Shown here: piece by piece, positions 18,029 through 27,421 of the stretch
Position numbering within the stretch: the stretch's first letter is position 1
How the letters are laid out: the number at the start of each line of letters is the position of its first letter
Source: UBA8437 sp963582065
GTDB lineage: Bacteria; Planctomycetota; Planctomycetia; Planctomycetales; Planctomycetaceae
Assembly: GCA_963582065.1 (NCBI GenBank)
Contig: CAUZRQ010000003.1
Span: 1-64,000, forward strand
DNA: 64,000 bases
Direction: 5' to 3'
The notes under the pieces: model-generated
What the model saw: only the letters and a program-made list of their open reading frames with translations
Told to the model about the DNA's origin: nothing
Database searches by the model: none
Position numbers and translations under genes: made by a program

Positions 18029-18744
18029 TCGGATTCGACCTCCGCAGGGTCGGGTTCGGCCACGAAGCGGTACCCGGTGCCGCGGACCGAGAGGATATGC
18101 CGAGGGTGGGAGGCGTTGGGCTCGATCATGCGTCGCAATCTCATGACGAAGTTGTCGGTCGATCGGGTGGTGATCGTGTCGGGTTCGCTCCAGACGTCCC
18201 TGAGGATCTGCTGACGGGTCAGGACAACGCCCTCGTGGTCGATGAAGTAACGCAGCAACTCCATCTCGGTCTTGGTCAGGTCGTGCGTCTGGTTGTCGAC
18301 GGTCAGCTGAAAACTGAGGAAGTCGATCGAGACGTTGCCGAACGTGAAGCCATGCTCGATGGCCGCGGTGCTGCGTTGGCCGCGACGGTCCAACAGGTTG
18401 CGGACGCGGCTGAGCAGTTCCGGCAGGGCAAACGGTTTTGTCATGTACTGATCGGTCCCCGCATCGAAGGCCTGGGCCTTGTCTTCGCTGAGCGTCCGGG
18501 CACTCAGGACGAGGATCGGCAGTTCCACGTCGTTCTCACGGATTTGCCGGCAGATCTCGTATCCGCTCATTCCCGGCAGCATCAAGTCGAGGATCACCAG
18601 GTCAATGGGGGGGTCCGCGTCATCAAGTCTCTGTAACGCGGTGGGTCCGTCTCCGGTGAGATCGACGTGGTAGCCCTCTTGTTGAAAGTTGAACTCGAGT
18701 CCTTCTGCCAAGGCCGTTTCGTCTTCGACGATCAGAATTCTCAT
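18025..18744 (-). CDS. OmpR/PhoB-family response regulator
   Basis: A 239-residue two-component regulator. The receiver domain is residues 1-115, with acidic pocket EDE at 7-9, phosphoacceptor Asp53 (LVILDLMLPG), and Lys103 in MTKPF. A C-terminal winged-helix DNA-binding domain follows (residues about 135-230, with TKTEMELLRYFIDHEG and GTGYRF). Start and stop overlap the histidine kinase by 4 bp (ATGA), so the pair is co-translated. Targets are unknown. Confidence 0.94.
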   Translation of the reverse strand: MRILIVEDETALAEGLEFNFQQEGYHVDLTGDGPTALQRLDDADPPIDLVILDLMLPGMSGYEICRQIRENDVELPILVLSARTLSEDKAQAFDAGTDQYMTKPFALPELLSRVRNLLDRRGQRSTAAIEHGFTFGNVSIDFLSFQLTVDNQTHDLTKTEMELLRYFIDHEGVVLTRQQILRDVWSEPDTITTRSTDNFVMRLRRMIEPNASHPRHILSVRGTGYRFVAEPDPAEVESD

Positions 18745-19649
18745 GCCGCGACTCGCCCCGGCAATTCGACCTCGAACACGCTTCCCGATTGATCGTCTCG
18801 CTCATGGACCCGGATGCGTCCCTTGAGCGTGTGGACAAGAGTGCGGACGATGTAGAGTCCCAGTCCGGTGCCCGTCTGGCGGCGTTTCAGTTCTTCTCCA
18901 CCGCGGAAGAAGATGCGGAAGATCTTCTGTTTCAGCTCGGGATCCACTCCGTCGCCGTTGTCGGTGATCCGGGTGACGACGCGGCCACGACCTCGCACGG
19001 CGACCTCCACCCGGACCTCCGGCCGCTTCGAACCGTACTTGATGGCGTTGTCGAGCAGGTTGCCGAAGATCATCTCGAGTATGATCGGCCGGGCGTGGAT
19101 CACTGACGGTTGGATGTCGAATTCGAAGACGTCGTCGTCGGTCAACGCGTGGCGTGTGCAGGCGGCCCGGGCACAGTTTCTCAGGAGCGGTTCGAGCTGA
19201 ATGTCCTCGGACTCGGATTCCTGTCCGATCGCATCCAGTCGCCCGACCTCCAGCAGGTGGCTGATCAGCGTGTCGAGGCGGTGCACCTCCTGCTGCATGA
19301 TCCCGTAGAACTCGTCCCGCCGCGTGACGTCGAGATCTCTGAGTTGGAGGGTTTCCAGGTAGAGACGAATCGAGGCCAGCGGGGTCTTGAGTTCGTGGGT
19401 CACGCTGTCGACGAAGTTGGCCTGTCGTCGATTGAGCTGGATTTCCTTGATGGTCAGGAACAGGTAGAAGGAGAGTCCGACCAGCACCAGGGCAAAAGCG
19501 ATGGTGCCGATGGTCAGGGCCCCGATGGAGTCGAGGCGGGCGAACAGGACGATCCAGCAGACCATCAGCGTGACATTGAGTGCCATCAGCCCTGCAGAGA
19601 GCGTGATGGGCCAGTGCAGCGTGCGGCGTTTGCGGATGTAGTCGGCCAA
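18741..19649 (-). CDS. Membrane sensor histidine kinase
   Basis: A 302-residue HisKA/HATPase_c kinase, partner of the regulator directly downstream. Two membrane helices (about 14-37 and 44-66) enclose only a few residues, so there is no extracytoplasmic sensor domain; it probably senses through the membrane or a partner. The phosphoacceptor is His85 in SVTHELKTPL. The N box is LLDNAIKYG, with G1 DNGDGVD and G2 GTGLGLYIV. It is the first gene of the two-gene unit. Confidence 0.93.
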   Translation of the reverse strand: MADYIRKRRTLHWPITLSAGLMALNVTLMVCWIVLFARLDSIGALTIGTIAFALVLVGLSFYLFLTIKEIQLNRRQANFVDSVTHELKTPLASIRLYLETLQLRDLDVTRRDEFYGIMQQEVHRLDTLISHLLEVGRLDAIGQESESEDIQLEPLLRNCARAACTRHALTDDDVFEFDIQPSVIHARPIILEMIFGNLLDNAIKYGSKRPEVRVEVAVRGRGRVVTRITDNGDGVDPELKQKIFRIFFRGGEELKRRQTGTGLGLYIVRTLVHTLKGRIRVHERDDQSGSVFEVELPGRVAA

Positions 19650-19699
19650 CGACCGGCCCCCCCTGTCGGTTCGGGCAGTCCGAAACGGCCTTCAGACTA

Positions 19700-20497
19700 T
19701 CATGCCGCCCCGGTGTCAGCGAGTCCGTCACGGTGGCGGACTCGGATGCCGAAAATACGGTCAATCGCCAGCCGAAACAGGATCCACACCGCCGCCACAC
19801 TTTCCTTCCAGCTGATCTTCGATTCTCCGAAACGCCGATCTTCAAATACGATCGGCGTTTCAGCAAAACGACTGCCCAGCCGTCTGAGTCGGTAGAGGAT
19901 CTCTTCCTGGAACGCGTATCCCCGGGCTCGGAAGAGGTCGAGGTCGAGTTCGGCGAGTTGTGTGACGGTGTAGCAACGGAAGCTGCCACTGTTGTCGCGT
20001 GATGGGAGTCCAAGCATCACGCGGGCGTAGAAGTTGATGCCGCGGCTCATGACGTGGCGTCGCCAGTTCCATCCCACCACGCCGCCACCTTCGACGTATC
20101 TCGAGCCGATCGCCACGTCAGCGGTCGTCATCAGATCCCGCATGGCCGGAATGTGGCGGGGGTGGTGGCTGAAATCCGCGTCGAGGTTGATCAGGTGGTC
20201 GTAACCTCTGGCGATGCCCTCGCGAAATCCCGCCAGGATGGCGGTCCCCAGCCCCTGCTTGCCGGCGCGATGCAGCACCTCGATCCGCCGATCGGCTTCG
20301 GCCATGGTGTCGGCCAGGGTACCGGTGCCGTCCGGCGAGTTGTCGTCGATGATCAGGATGTCGGCATCCGGGGCGACCTGGTGCAGCTCCGGAATCAGCC
20401 GCTCGATGTTCTCACGCTCGTTGTACGTGCAGAGGGTGATCAACAGCCTGGGGGTCGCCTCTGGCGCCAAGTCGGTTGTCGGAGCTGCGTCTGACAT
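19700..20497 (-). CDS. Polyprenyl-phosphate glycosyltransferase (DPM1-like GT2)
   Basis: A 265-residue GT2 enzyme that resembles polyprenol monophosphomannose synthase. Motifs: LCTYNERENIERLIP, LIIDDNSPDGTGTLAD, GLGTAILAGF, LDADFSHHP, GSRYVEGGGVVGW, DNSGSFRCY and ESKISWKESVAAVW. No membrane helices follow the catalytic domain, unlike fused forms. The ATG ending at 20497 shares one base with the stop of the upstream small gene (TGATG), which fixes this start. The product would be a lipid-linked sugar donor for extracytoplasmic glycosyltransferases; the sugar is inferred. Confidence 0.9.
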   Translation of the reverse strand: MSDAAPTTDLAPEATPRLLITLCTYNERENIERLIPELHQVAPDADILIIDDNSPDGTGTLADTMAEADRRIEVLHRAGKQGLGTAILAGFREGIARGYDHLINLDADFSHHPRHIPAMRDLMTTADVAIGSRYVEGGGVVGWNWRRHVMSRGINFYARVMLGLPSRDNSGSFRCYTVTQLAELDLDLFRARGYAFQEEILYRLRRLGSRFAETPIVFEDRRFGESKISWKESVAAVWILFRLAIDRIFGIRVRHRDGLADTGAA

Positions 20498-20820
20498 CAC
20501 GATTCCAACAGCGTACCGGCTATCTCGTCCCACTCGGCTGCGAGCGAGGCCTCGCAGGTGGGCCGGTCGGCACGGCGGTACCAGTAGGCGGCGTTGGAGA
20601 GGTCGCCTTCGATCCGGTGCAGGTGAGCGTGGACCCAGGCGGCCTCGGGCGATTCGATCTCCTGGACGATCACGTGGCCGGCCTCCCAGCCTTCGCGAGA
20701 CGAAAGCCACATCGCGCGGACCTCGTCGGTGAGTCCTTCGGGGGGGGCGTCGTGGTCGAGTGTCGCTTTGAGTTCGTCGAGTGTCATGGTCGGGCCCAGG
20801 TGAGGCGAAAGCGCGGTCAT
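20497..20820 (-). CDS. Small conserved-looking protein, unknown
   Basis: A 107-residue protein wedged between glyS and the GT2 gene, overlapping both by a few bases (ATGA with glyS, TGATG with GT2), which strongly supports expression. It is soluble, acidic and rich in Trp and His. The C-terminal part (WVHAHLHRIEGDLSNAAYWY) looks like one tetratricopeptide-like helical hairpin. No catalytic motif is visible. An internal ATG ending at 20787 would give a shorter form starting MTLDELKA. Function is not assignable. Confidence 0.7.
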   Translation of the reverse strand: MTALSPHLGPTMTLDELKATLDHDAPPEGLTDEVRAMWLSSREGWEAGHVIVQEIESPEAAWVHAHLHRIEGDLSNAAYWYRRADRPTCEASLAAEWDEIAGTLLES

Positions 20821-22277
20821 TTCCGCAAGCGGCCGTGGATGTCGTCGACGACGCTGTCGAGCGGGATCCGCTGTTGTTCAAGCGAGTCGCGATCACGGAT
20901 GGTGACGGTGCCGTCGTCGGCTGTGTCGCCGTCGATGGTGATGCAGAAGGGGGTGCCGATTTCGTCCTGTCGACGGTACCGTCGGCCGATGGCCCCCTGT
21001 TGGTCGTAGATCGAGGCGATTCCGGCAGCCTTGAGATCCTGGTAGAGGCGTCCGGCGGTTTCCGGCATCCCCTCCTTCTTGATCAGCGGGAATACCGCCA
21101 CCTTGACCGGAGCCAGCCGCGGGTGGAGCCTCATCAGCACCCGGCTCTGCATGTTTCCCTTGTCGTCGGGTTGTTCGTCCTCGTGGTAGGCCTCGCACAG
21201 GAATGCCAGAGTGGCCCGGTCGGCGCCGGCGGCCGGTTCGATGACATGCGGAGTGAACCGTTCGCGGGACTGGTCGTCGAAATAGGTCAGATCCTTGCCG
21301 CTGCCCCTGTGCCGTGGCTGGCCATGCTCGTCGGTCTCGACGACCAGGTCGTCACCCTGCCGGACCAGTTTTCCCTCCATGTGGCTCCGCAGATCAAAGT
21401 CTCCCCGGTGGGCGATTCCCTCGAGTTCCCCGTACTCGCCGTCGGGCAGGAACGGAAAGGCGTACTCCACGTCGGCGGTGCCCACCGAGTAGTGAGAGAG
21501 TTCGTCGGGGTCGTGGTCCCGCAGGATCAGGTTCTCGCTGGTGATTCCCAGGTCGACATACCATTGATATCGGCGGTTCCGCCAGTACTCGTACCACTGC
21601 CGCGACTGGTTGGGGTGACAGAAGAACTCCATTTCCATCTGTTCGAATTCCCGCGAGCGGAAGGTGAAGTTCCTGGGAGTGATCTCGTTGCGGAAACTCT
21701 TTCCGATCTGGGCGATACCGAAGGGGATTTTGACCCGCGAGCTGTCAACGACGTTCTTGAAGTTCACGAACATGCCCTGGGCCGTTTCGGGTCTCAGAAA
21801 CGCCGCGTTCTCCTCGCCCGAGAGCGCCCCGATGATGGTCTTGAACATCAGGTTGAACTCCCGCGGTTCGGTCAACTGGCAGGCCTCGTGATCTCCCGGC
21901 ACCTTGCTGGGCTTTCGTGGACATGCGCTTGTGGCCACGTGGTCGGCACGAAACCGGGCCTGGCACTCACGGCAGTCGATCATCATGTCGTGAAAGAGAT
22001 CGTAGTGGCCCGAGGCCTTCCAGACCTGGGGATGCATGATGATTGACGTCTCGACCCCGACCATCTGGAAGGTGCTGACGGCCCCGTCCGGGACACCGAG
22101 TTCACTGTGGTTGGTGACCATGTCACTCCACCACGCCTCCCGGACATTCCGCTTCAACTGGGCTCCCAGCGGGCCGTAGTCCCAGAATCCGTTCGAACCG
22201 CCGTAGATTTCCGATGAGGGAAAGACAAACCCCCGCCGCTTGCACAGCGAGACGATGGTGTCCATGGATGTGTTCAT
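20817..22277 (-). CDS. glyS: Glycyl-tRNA synthetase, single-chain class II type
   Basis: A 486-residue class II aminoacyl-tRNA synthetase of the archaeal/eukaryotic-like homodimeric GlyRS group, not the bacterial two-subunit GlyQ/GlyS kind. Seen: KRRGFVFPSSEIYGG at the start, the WDYGPLGAQLKRNV segment, an inserted Cys/His zinc-like patch (CRECQARFRADH, then ACPRKPSKV), motif 2 around GKSFRNEITPRNFTFRSREF, and the anticodon-binding domain after about residue 380. It is first in a three-gene operon with the small protein and the GT2 gene. Confidence 0.95.
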   Translation of the reverse strand: MNTSMDTIVSLCKRRGFVFPSSEIYGGSNGFWDYGPLGAQLKRNVREAWWSDMVTNHSELGVPDGAVSTFQMVGVETSIIMHPQVWKASGHYDLFHDMMIDCRECQARFRADHVATSACPRKPSKVPGDHEACQLTEPREFNLMFKTIIGALSGEENAAFLRPETAQGMFVNFKNVVDSSRVKIPFGIAQIGKSFRNEITPRNFTFRSREFEQMEMEFFCHPNQSRQWYEYWRNRRYQWYVDLGITSENLILRDHDPDELSHYSVGTADVEYAFPFLPDGEYGELEGIAHRGDFDLRSHMEGKLVRQGDDLVVETDEHGQPRHRGSGKDLTYFDDQSRERFTPHVIEPAAGADRATLAFLCEAYHEDEQPDDKGNMQSRVLMRLHPRLAPVKVAVFPLIKKEGMPETAGRLYQDLKAAGIASIYDQQGAIGRRYRRQDEIGTPFCITIDGDTADDGTVTIRDRDSLEQQRIPLDSVVDDIHGRLRK

Positions 22278-22294
22278 TGTGTCCTCGGAGGCAG

Positions 22295-23053
22295 TCAGGC
22301 GAGTGCCCGGATCGTGCTGCTGTGAGTGTCGAAGGCGGGGACCAGGTCGACGGTATCGTGCCGCGAGGCCAGGGTGATATCGTCGTCGAGGCCGAGTTGT
22401 CGGAGATTGCGGCCGCCGTGGCTGTCGCGGAGTTCAGCGAGCAGCTGTTCGGGGTCGTGGGCGACTTGTCGGTAAAGCGAGATGGCGATCCGGGTGGCAT
22501 CGTGCGAGCGGGTATCGAACCCGCCGTGTTCCTGCAGGGCCAGTCCGATCGCGCCGGCACACAGACAGTCTTCGGCGGTGACCTCTCCATCGGTCCCGGC
22601 GCAGACCAGGTGCACCGGTTGGCCGCGTTGAGCCAGCGTGTCGGTCACCGCCTGGATGTTGCAGAAGGCGGCCACCAGGGCCAGGTCGGCCGGGCGGCAG
22701 TTCTCGAGCGCCGATGTGCCGTTGGTGGTGGTGAAGATGATCGTTCGTCCCCCGACGGTCTCGAGCGTGAAACGGGAGGGGGAATTGTCGAGGTCAAAAC
22801 CGTCGATCCGGGTGCCCCCCCGCTCTCCGGCCAGCAGCGGGGCGGAGTCGTCACCACTCGAGGACAACCGGGTGGCCAATTCGCGAGCCTGCTCGACGTC
22901 TCGACAGGGATGGATCGTATCGCAGCCGGCCGCGAGCGCGTGGGTCATGGTCGTGGAAGCTCGCAGGACGTCGATCATCACCGCAACCGTACCGCTCAGT
23001 CGAGCGGATGCGACGGAGGTCGGGAGGAGATGGATTGACAGCAAGGGCGGCAT
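22295..23053 (-). CDS. comB: ComB-like 2-phosphosulfolactate phosphatase
   Basis: A 252-residue ComB-family phosphatase. In methanogens the family hydrolyses 2-phosphosulfolactate in coenzyme M synthesis; in bacteria its role is often unproven. Family features: MIDVLRASTTMTHALAAG, LAGERGG, FDLDNSPSRF, TTTNGTSAL and the CAGTDGEVTAEDCLCAGAI segment. A second ATG at 23065 would add four residues; no clear Shine-Dalgarno decides. It lies 17 bp upstream of glyS reading the other way round: glyS begins at 22277 and comB ends at 22295, both on the minus strand, so comB may lead that operon. Confidence 0.85.
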   Translation of the reverse strand: MPPLLSIHLLPTSVASARLSGTVAVMIDVLRASTTMTHALAAGCDTIHPCRDVEQARELATRLSSSGDDSAPLLAGERGGTRIDGFDLDNSPSRFTLETVGGRTIIFTTTNGTSALENCRPADLALVAAFCNIQAVTDTLAQRGQPVHLVCAGTDGEVTAEDCLCAGAIGLALQEHGGFDTRSHDATRIAISLYRQVAHDPEQLLAELRDSHGGRNLRQLGLDDDITLASRHDTVDLVPAFDTHSSTIRALA

Positions 23054-23166
23054 GGGTCGGATCATAGAAGCGGCTGGCGGGAGCGGCAAGATCAGCGTTC
23101 GGGGTGGGCGGTGTTCGAAACAGCATCTAGACTCGTAGTCGCAAGAGGGCCGCGAGGGAACTGGCG

Positions 23167-23961
23167 ATGGTCGGCAGTGGTGAGGTGACCGGGCTTCGAT
23201 GGACTCGACGACGGGCACTGGCGGCGCTGGGGGGCCTGGTGGGCCTGGCCGGGTGCGGCGCGTCCGCAGAGCCGGGTCCGTCGGTGGTCGCCGGTGGCGG
23301 GCGGCGACCACCCGAAAAGGCTCTGGCTCCGGCCTACAGCCGACGTCATCGTCTCGACGTGCCGCGGACATCTCTCGAGTGTCCACGCGGAAAGTGCATC
23401 CTGCTGCACTTTCCGCTGCGCGAGGACTACCACCCCAGTTCGATGGATGACCTGCTGGAGGGGCGTCCCGGGACCGACGCCGATGACGGGGAGGTTGTGA
23501 GTGAGGAGGGCACGGAATGGCACGTTGAATCCGCCGCCCAGTTGGCCCAGTTCAACTGCTGTGCCTACGCTGCCGGTGACGTGGTGGGCCTGGGGCCGGG
23601 GGACTGGCTGTGCGGAGAGGTCAACCCGTTGACTGACGGCACCAACCCGATGCAGGTGCTGCTGGAGAGTTACTACGAGCAGGTGGCCGACTTCGCGCCG
23701 CCTTTCACCTCCGGGGCGATCGAGGCGTTCGAGACATCCCGTCTGATCAGGGACGACGATGTGGTGTGCCTGGTCGGCAGCCGTGGCCCCGACTACCCGC
23801 ATGCGATGCGTGTCCGTGATCGCGGAGGTCATCACTGGGTGGTGGGGAAATTCGGAGAGGACCCGATACTGTGGACGCCGTTGGAGACCGTCGGCGGCGC
23901 CTACGAGGGTCAATTCGATCGGGTCCGGGTGTTTCGTCTCCGGACGCCTCGTGCGATTTGA
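23167..23961 (+). CDS. Putative exported lipoprotein, unknown
   Basis: A 264-residue protein with a signal of the form RWTRRRALAALGGLVGLAGC. It is a hydrophobic stretch after three arginines ending at Cys30, so a lipoprotein possibly exported by Tat. The mature part has conserved-looking segments CILLHFPLREDYHP, FNCCAYAAGDVVGLGPGDWL and RDRGGHHWVVGKFGEDP. A Cys near the helix start plus a downstream His recalls NlpC/P60-type folds, but the match is too weak to assign activity. It stands alone, divergent from comB and convergent with the SNF2 gene. Confidence 0.6.
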   Translation: MVGSGEVTGLRWTRRRALAALGGLVGLAGCGASAEPGPSVVAGGGRRPPEKALAPAYSRRHRLDVPRTSLECPRGKCILLHFPLREDYHPSSMDDLLEGRPGTDADDGEVVSEEGTEWHVESAAQLAQFNCCAYAAGDVVGLGPGDWLCGEVNPLTDGTNPMQVLLESYYEQVADFAPPFTSGAIEAFETSRLIRDDDVVCLVGSRGPDYPHAMRVRDRGGHHWVVGKFGEDPILWTPLETVGGAYEGQFDRVRVFRLRTPRAI

Positions 23962-23988
23962 ACCGTCGACGGTTTCGGATTGGCGGGC

Positions 23989-26900
23989 TCAGGAGAGCAG
24001 CAACTCCAGGTCGTCGCGGGTGAGGTTGCTGAGCACGCTGCGGTTTTCGAGCAGGATGTCGTCGGCGAGTTGTCGCTTCTGCTGCTGAAGTTCGGCGATC
24101 TTCTCCTCGACGGTTCCCTCGCAGATCAGTCGGTAGGCAAACACCGGCCGGGTCTGTCCGACGCGGTGAGCCCGATCGATCGCCTGCATCTCGACGGCTG
24201 GATTCCACCAGGGGTCAAGCAGGAAGACGTAGTCGGCCGAGGTGAGGTTCAGGCCCAGTCCGCCGGCCTTGAGGCTGATCAGGAAGATGCCGCACTCGGA
24301 GTCCTGCTGGAAGTGGTCGATGTGTGCCTTGCGGTCACGGGTTTGTCCGTCGAGGTATTCGTATTCGAGGCCGATCCTGTCGAGCACCTTGCGAACGATG
24401 GCCAGCATGCTGGTGAACTGGGAGAAGACCAGCGCCTTGTGGCCCTCCCTGACGAGTTCTTCAAGAAGAGGCGTGAGGGTCTCGAGCTTGGCCGAGGCGC
24501 CGTCGATCAGGTCAGGATCGAGCAGCCCGGGGTGACAGGCAATCTGGCGGAGCCGCAGAAGGGCTTCCAGGACGTGCATGCGGGACTTGTTCAGGCCTTG
24601 CTCCTGCAGTATCCCCAGCAGACTCTGGCGATAGTGGTCCCGCATTTCGTCGTAGAGTCGCTGTTGCTCGTCACCCATCCGACACTGAATGGTCTGCTCT
24701 AACCGTGCGGGCAACTCAGCCGCGACCTCCGACTTGGTCCTCCGCAGGATGAACGGGGCGAGTCCCTGGGTGAGCAGGCCCCGAGTGTCGTTGTCGTCCG
24801 TGAATCGGCGGAAGACCGAACTGCGGCCGAGCATCCCGGGGTTGAGGAACTCGAAGATCGACCAGAGGTCTCCCAGGTGGTTTTCGATCGGCGTGCCGGA
24901 GAGTGCCAGTCGGAGGTTGGCGTCGAGCAGACGTGACGCCTTGGCGACCTGTGATCCGGCGTTCTTGATGGTCTGGGCTTCGTCGAGCACGACGTAGTCG
25001 AAGCGATGTTCCTTGAGTTCGAGGATATCTCTGCGGAGTGTTCCGTAGGTGGTGAGGATCACGTTGAATTCGTCGAAGTCATCCCGCAGGCTGGCTCGGT
25101 CGAGTCCGGAGTATTCGAGCACTTTCAGCGACGGGCAGAATCGTTCGCATTCCTCCTTCCAGTTGAACATCAACGAACGAGGAACGACGACAAGTGATGG
25201 AATCAGGGAGCCATTGGCCTTGATGCGTTCGGAAAGTGCGGCGAGAACCTGGACGGTCTTTCCCAGGCCCATGTCGTCGGCCAGGCAGCCCCCGAACCGG
25301 AATTCTTCGAGGAAATGCATCCAACCCAGGCCTTCTCGCTGGTACGTCCTCAGCGATCCTACAAAGTCCGCGGGCTCCTCGGCTTCGGAGATTCCCTCGA
25401 ACGAATCGAGCTTCCGACGAATCTCCTCGAACTTCTCGTCGACGTCGACAATGTTTCGTGAGGCCAGCAAGGCGTCAAGCAGAGCCACCTGGGCTGGTGC
25501 GAAGCGGACGTGCTCGTCCTCGACGACTCCCAACTGGCTGATCATCGAATACTGGTCGGCCCACTCGTCGGGCACGAGTCCCAGCGAACCGTCCTCCAGC
25601 CGGATCGCCGATTCGCCACGAGAGAGCGCGGCGAGCAGTTCCGGGAATCGGACACGTTGGCCGGAGAAATCGACTTCACCGTGAAGCTCAAACCAGTCGA
25701 TGTGAGAACGGACGCTCATCTGGAACTCGCCGGCTTGCCGAACGGGCATGCCGTCGGAATCCACCTGCCAGCCAGCGCTCATCAGGGCGCGGATTGCCGG
25801 CGTGAGTTGTGCGATCGAGATGTCGAGTTGCCGGAGTCCTCGTCGGTGATCGTCGATTCGTTCGAACCCGGCATCGCCGAGTTCCTGCCAGGCAGCGGAT
25901 TCTCGCTGCGGATTGCGACGGGCGCAGCGGCGCTGGTCCTTGAGCACGACGGCCGATTGGCTGTTGTGGGCCGAGAGCAGCGAGCCGGCATAATTGAAGT
26001 GGAGCGTGGCGGCCAGCCGTTCGCGGTTCCACCGTCTGCCCCGTGGTACGGTCAACGACAGCACCGGAACGGGCGTAACGTCGATGCTCTCCAGGGCCAG
26101 CGGTTCGGGAAGGTCGAGGTCGGGCAGGTCGGGTAGTTCGAGCAACGTTGTAACCAGGTCCTCCTCGTCACCATCGGGCACGGAAAATGGCAGGTCGCCC
26201 ACCAGCAAGCGGCTCCAGGCGGCCGCCACCGAGCCGCTGTGTCGATGAGCCGTGGAATTGGTGAAATGGAACCCGCCGGCCAGAACCAGTTGGGTGTCGG
26301 CCAGGTCACACTCTTCCTCGGCCCGGTGAAACCGTCCGGTCAATCGCCAGAGGGACGCATCGGAGTCGTGTGCGAGTGCCAGCCGAAAGTCCCAGGGCGG
26401 GCCGTCGTCCCAGCGAAGCCGGAGTTCATCCGGTCCGTCGGGGTCGAAAAAAACGAGTCGCTGCATCTCGCACAGGCGGGGAATCAGCATCGAGGCGAGT
26501 GCGTCGGGTACGCGGTATCGAAATGTCGAGGGTCCTGATGATGCCGCACGGCTGCCGTTGCCTGGCTCGGTGGGGATCCCCCCGGCCAACAGTGTCAGGA
26601 ACTCGCGGTCTTCGGAGTCCTCGATCGCCTCAACCCGTCCACCGCGGATTCGCAGAGGCTTCCATTTGCCCCACTGCCCATTGGCCCGCCGCTGTCTCTG
26701 GGAGGTTTGCAGAACCACCTGGTCTTCGGCTCTGCTCTGGGCCAAGTCGATTTCGTAAACGATGTCACGCTCGGATTCCTGCCCGGCCGATCCTCGGGCC
26801 AGGGTCTCGCCCAGGTGACTCAGCCGAGTCTCCCAGGTCCGGCGGCCGCCGGTTCGTGAGAGAAAATCTGCGAAGTCGTCGTCGTCCTCGGCCAGGCCCT

Positions 26901-27258
26901 CCAGCAACGGTCCTCGCTGGTCACCAGGGGCACGAGCGGCGTCGCTGGTAAAAGGGGGAACGTAAGCGGCGGTCGCGGTGCCGGCCAGGTAGCCGTCGCG
27001 ATCGGCGACGAGAATCGCCGCCCAGAGGTGACGGCAGGTTGCCGAGCGGTCCTCTTTGTGTGAGCAACTGCAGCGGAGTTGAAGCCCGTCGTCGGAGTGA
27101 CACAATTCGGCCTCGAACTCGGTGTCGTCTCGGATCACCGCGGTCAATGCCTTGGGGGTGACCGTGGTCACCGCGATCAATTCGGCTTTCAAGTACTCGG
27201 AACCGCGGAAACGGATGTCACCGCGGAACCGATCCTCGAAGTGCTCAGCCAAGCTCAC
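23989..27258 (-). CDS. SNF2-family helicase with SWIM zinc finger
   Basis: A 1089-residue Swi2/Snf2 DNA-dependent ATPase. A SWIM zinc finger is near the N-terminus (Cys63, Cys65, Cys75, His77 in CSCSHKEDRSATCRHLW). After a long middle region, the RecA-like core has motif I DDMGLGKTVQVLA, II VLDEAQTIKNAGS, the LSGTPIENHLGDLW segment, and the C-terminal half with LVFSQFTSML, SLKAGGLGLNLTSADYVF and DRAHRVGQ. It would remodel protein-DNA complexes. SWIM-SNF2 proteins are widespread in bacteria and largely uncharacterised. No partner genes are adjacent. Confidence 0.93.
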   Translation of the reverse strand: MSLAEHFEDRFRGDIRFRGSEYLKAELIAVTTVTPKALTAVIRDDTEFEAELCHSDDGLQLRCSCSHKEDRSATCRHLWAAILVADRDGYLAGTATAAYVPPFTSDAARAPGDQRGPLLEGLAEDDDDFADFLSRTGGRRTWETRLSHLGETLARGSAGQESERDIVYEIDLAQSRAEDQVVLQTSQRQRRANGQWGKWKPLRIRGGRVEAIEDSEDREFLTLLAGGIPTEPGNGSRAASSGPSTFRYRVPDALASMLIPRLCEMQRLVFFDPDGPDELRLRWDDGPPWDFRLALAHDSDASLWRLTGRFHRAEEECDLADTQLVLAGGFHFTNSTAHRHSGSVAAAWSRLLVGDLPFSVPDGDEEDLVTTLLELPDLPDLDLPEPLALESIDVTPVPVLSLTVPRGRRWNRERLAATLHFNYAGSLLSAHNSQSAVVLKDQRRCARRNPQRESAAWQELGDAGFERIDDHRRGLRQLDISIAQLTPAIRALMSAGWQVDSDGMPVRQAGEFQMSVRSHIDWFELHGEVDFSGQRVRFPELLAALSRGESAIRLEDGSLGLVPDEWADQYSMISQLGVVEDEHVRFAPAQVALLDALLASRNIVDVDEKFEEIRRKLDSFEGISEAEEPADFVGSLRTYQREGLGWMHFLEEFRFGGCLADDMGLGKTVQVLAALSERIKANGSLIPSLVVVPRSLMFNWKEECERFCPSLKVLEYSGLDRASLRDDFDEFNVILTTYGTLRRDILELKEHRFDYVVLDEAQTIKNAGSQVAKASRLLDANLRLALSGTPIENHLGDLWSIFEFLNPGMLGRSSVFRRFTDDNDTRGLLTQGLAPFILRRTKSEVAAELPARLEQTIQCRMGDEQQRLYDEMRDHYRQSLLGILQEQGLNKSRMHVLEALLRLRQIACHPGLLDPDLIDGASAKLETLTPLLEELVREGHKALVFSQFTSMLAIVRKVLDRIGLEYEYLDGQTRDRKAHIDHFQQDSECGIFLISLKAGGLGLNLTSADYVFLLDPWWNPAVEMQAIDRAHRVGQTRPVFAYRLICEGTVEEKIAELQQQKRQLADDILLENRSVLSNLTRDDLELLLS

Positions 27259-27421
27259 CGATCTCTCCGGCTGGGTCGCAATCCGTCGCTCGCCGTTGTC
27301 CGGCGAAACCCCCGTTTTATGTCACTTGGCGAGTGGATTCAAGCGAGGTGTTTCGTGTGTTGATTCCCCTTGGTGACGCAGACGCGACCGGCGTATGATT
27401 GGGGGGGACTGACAACCGGGT

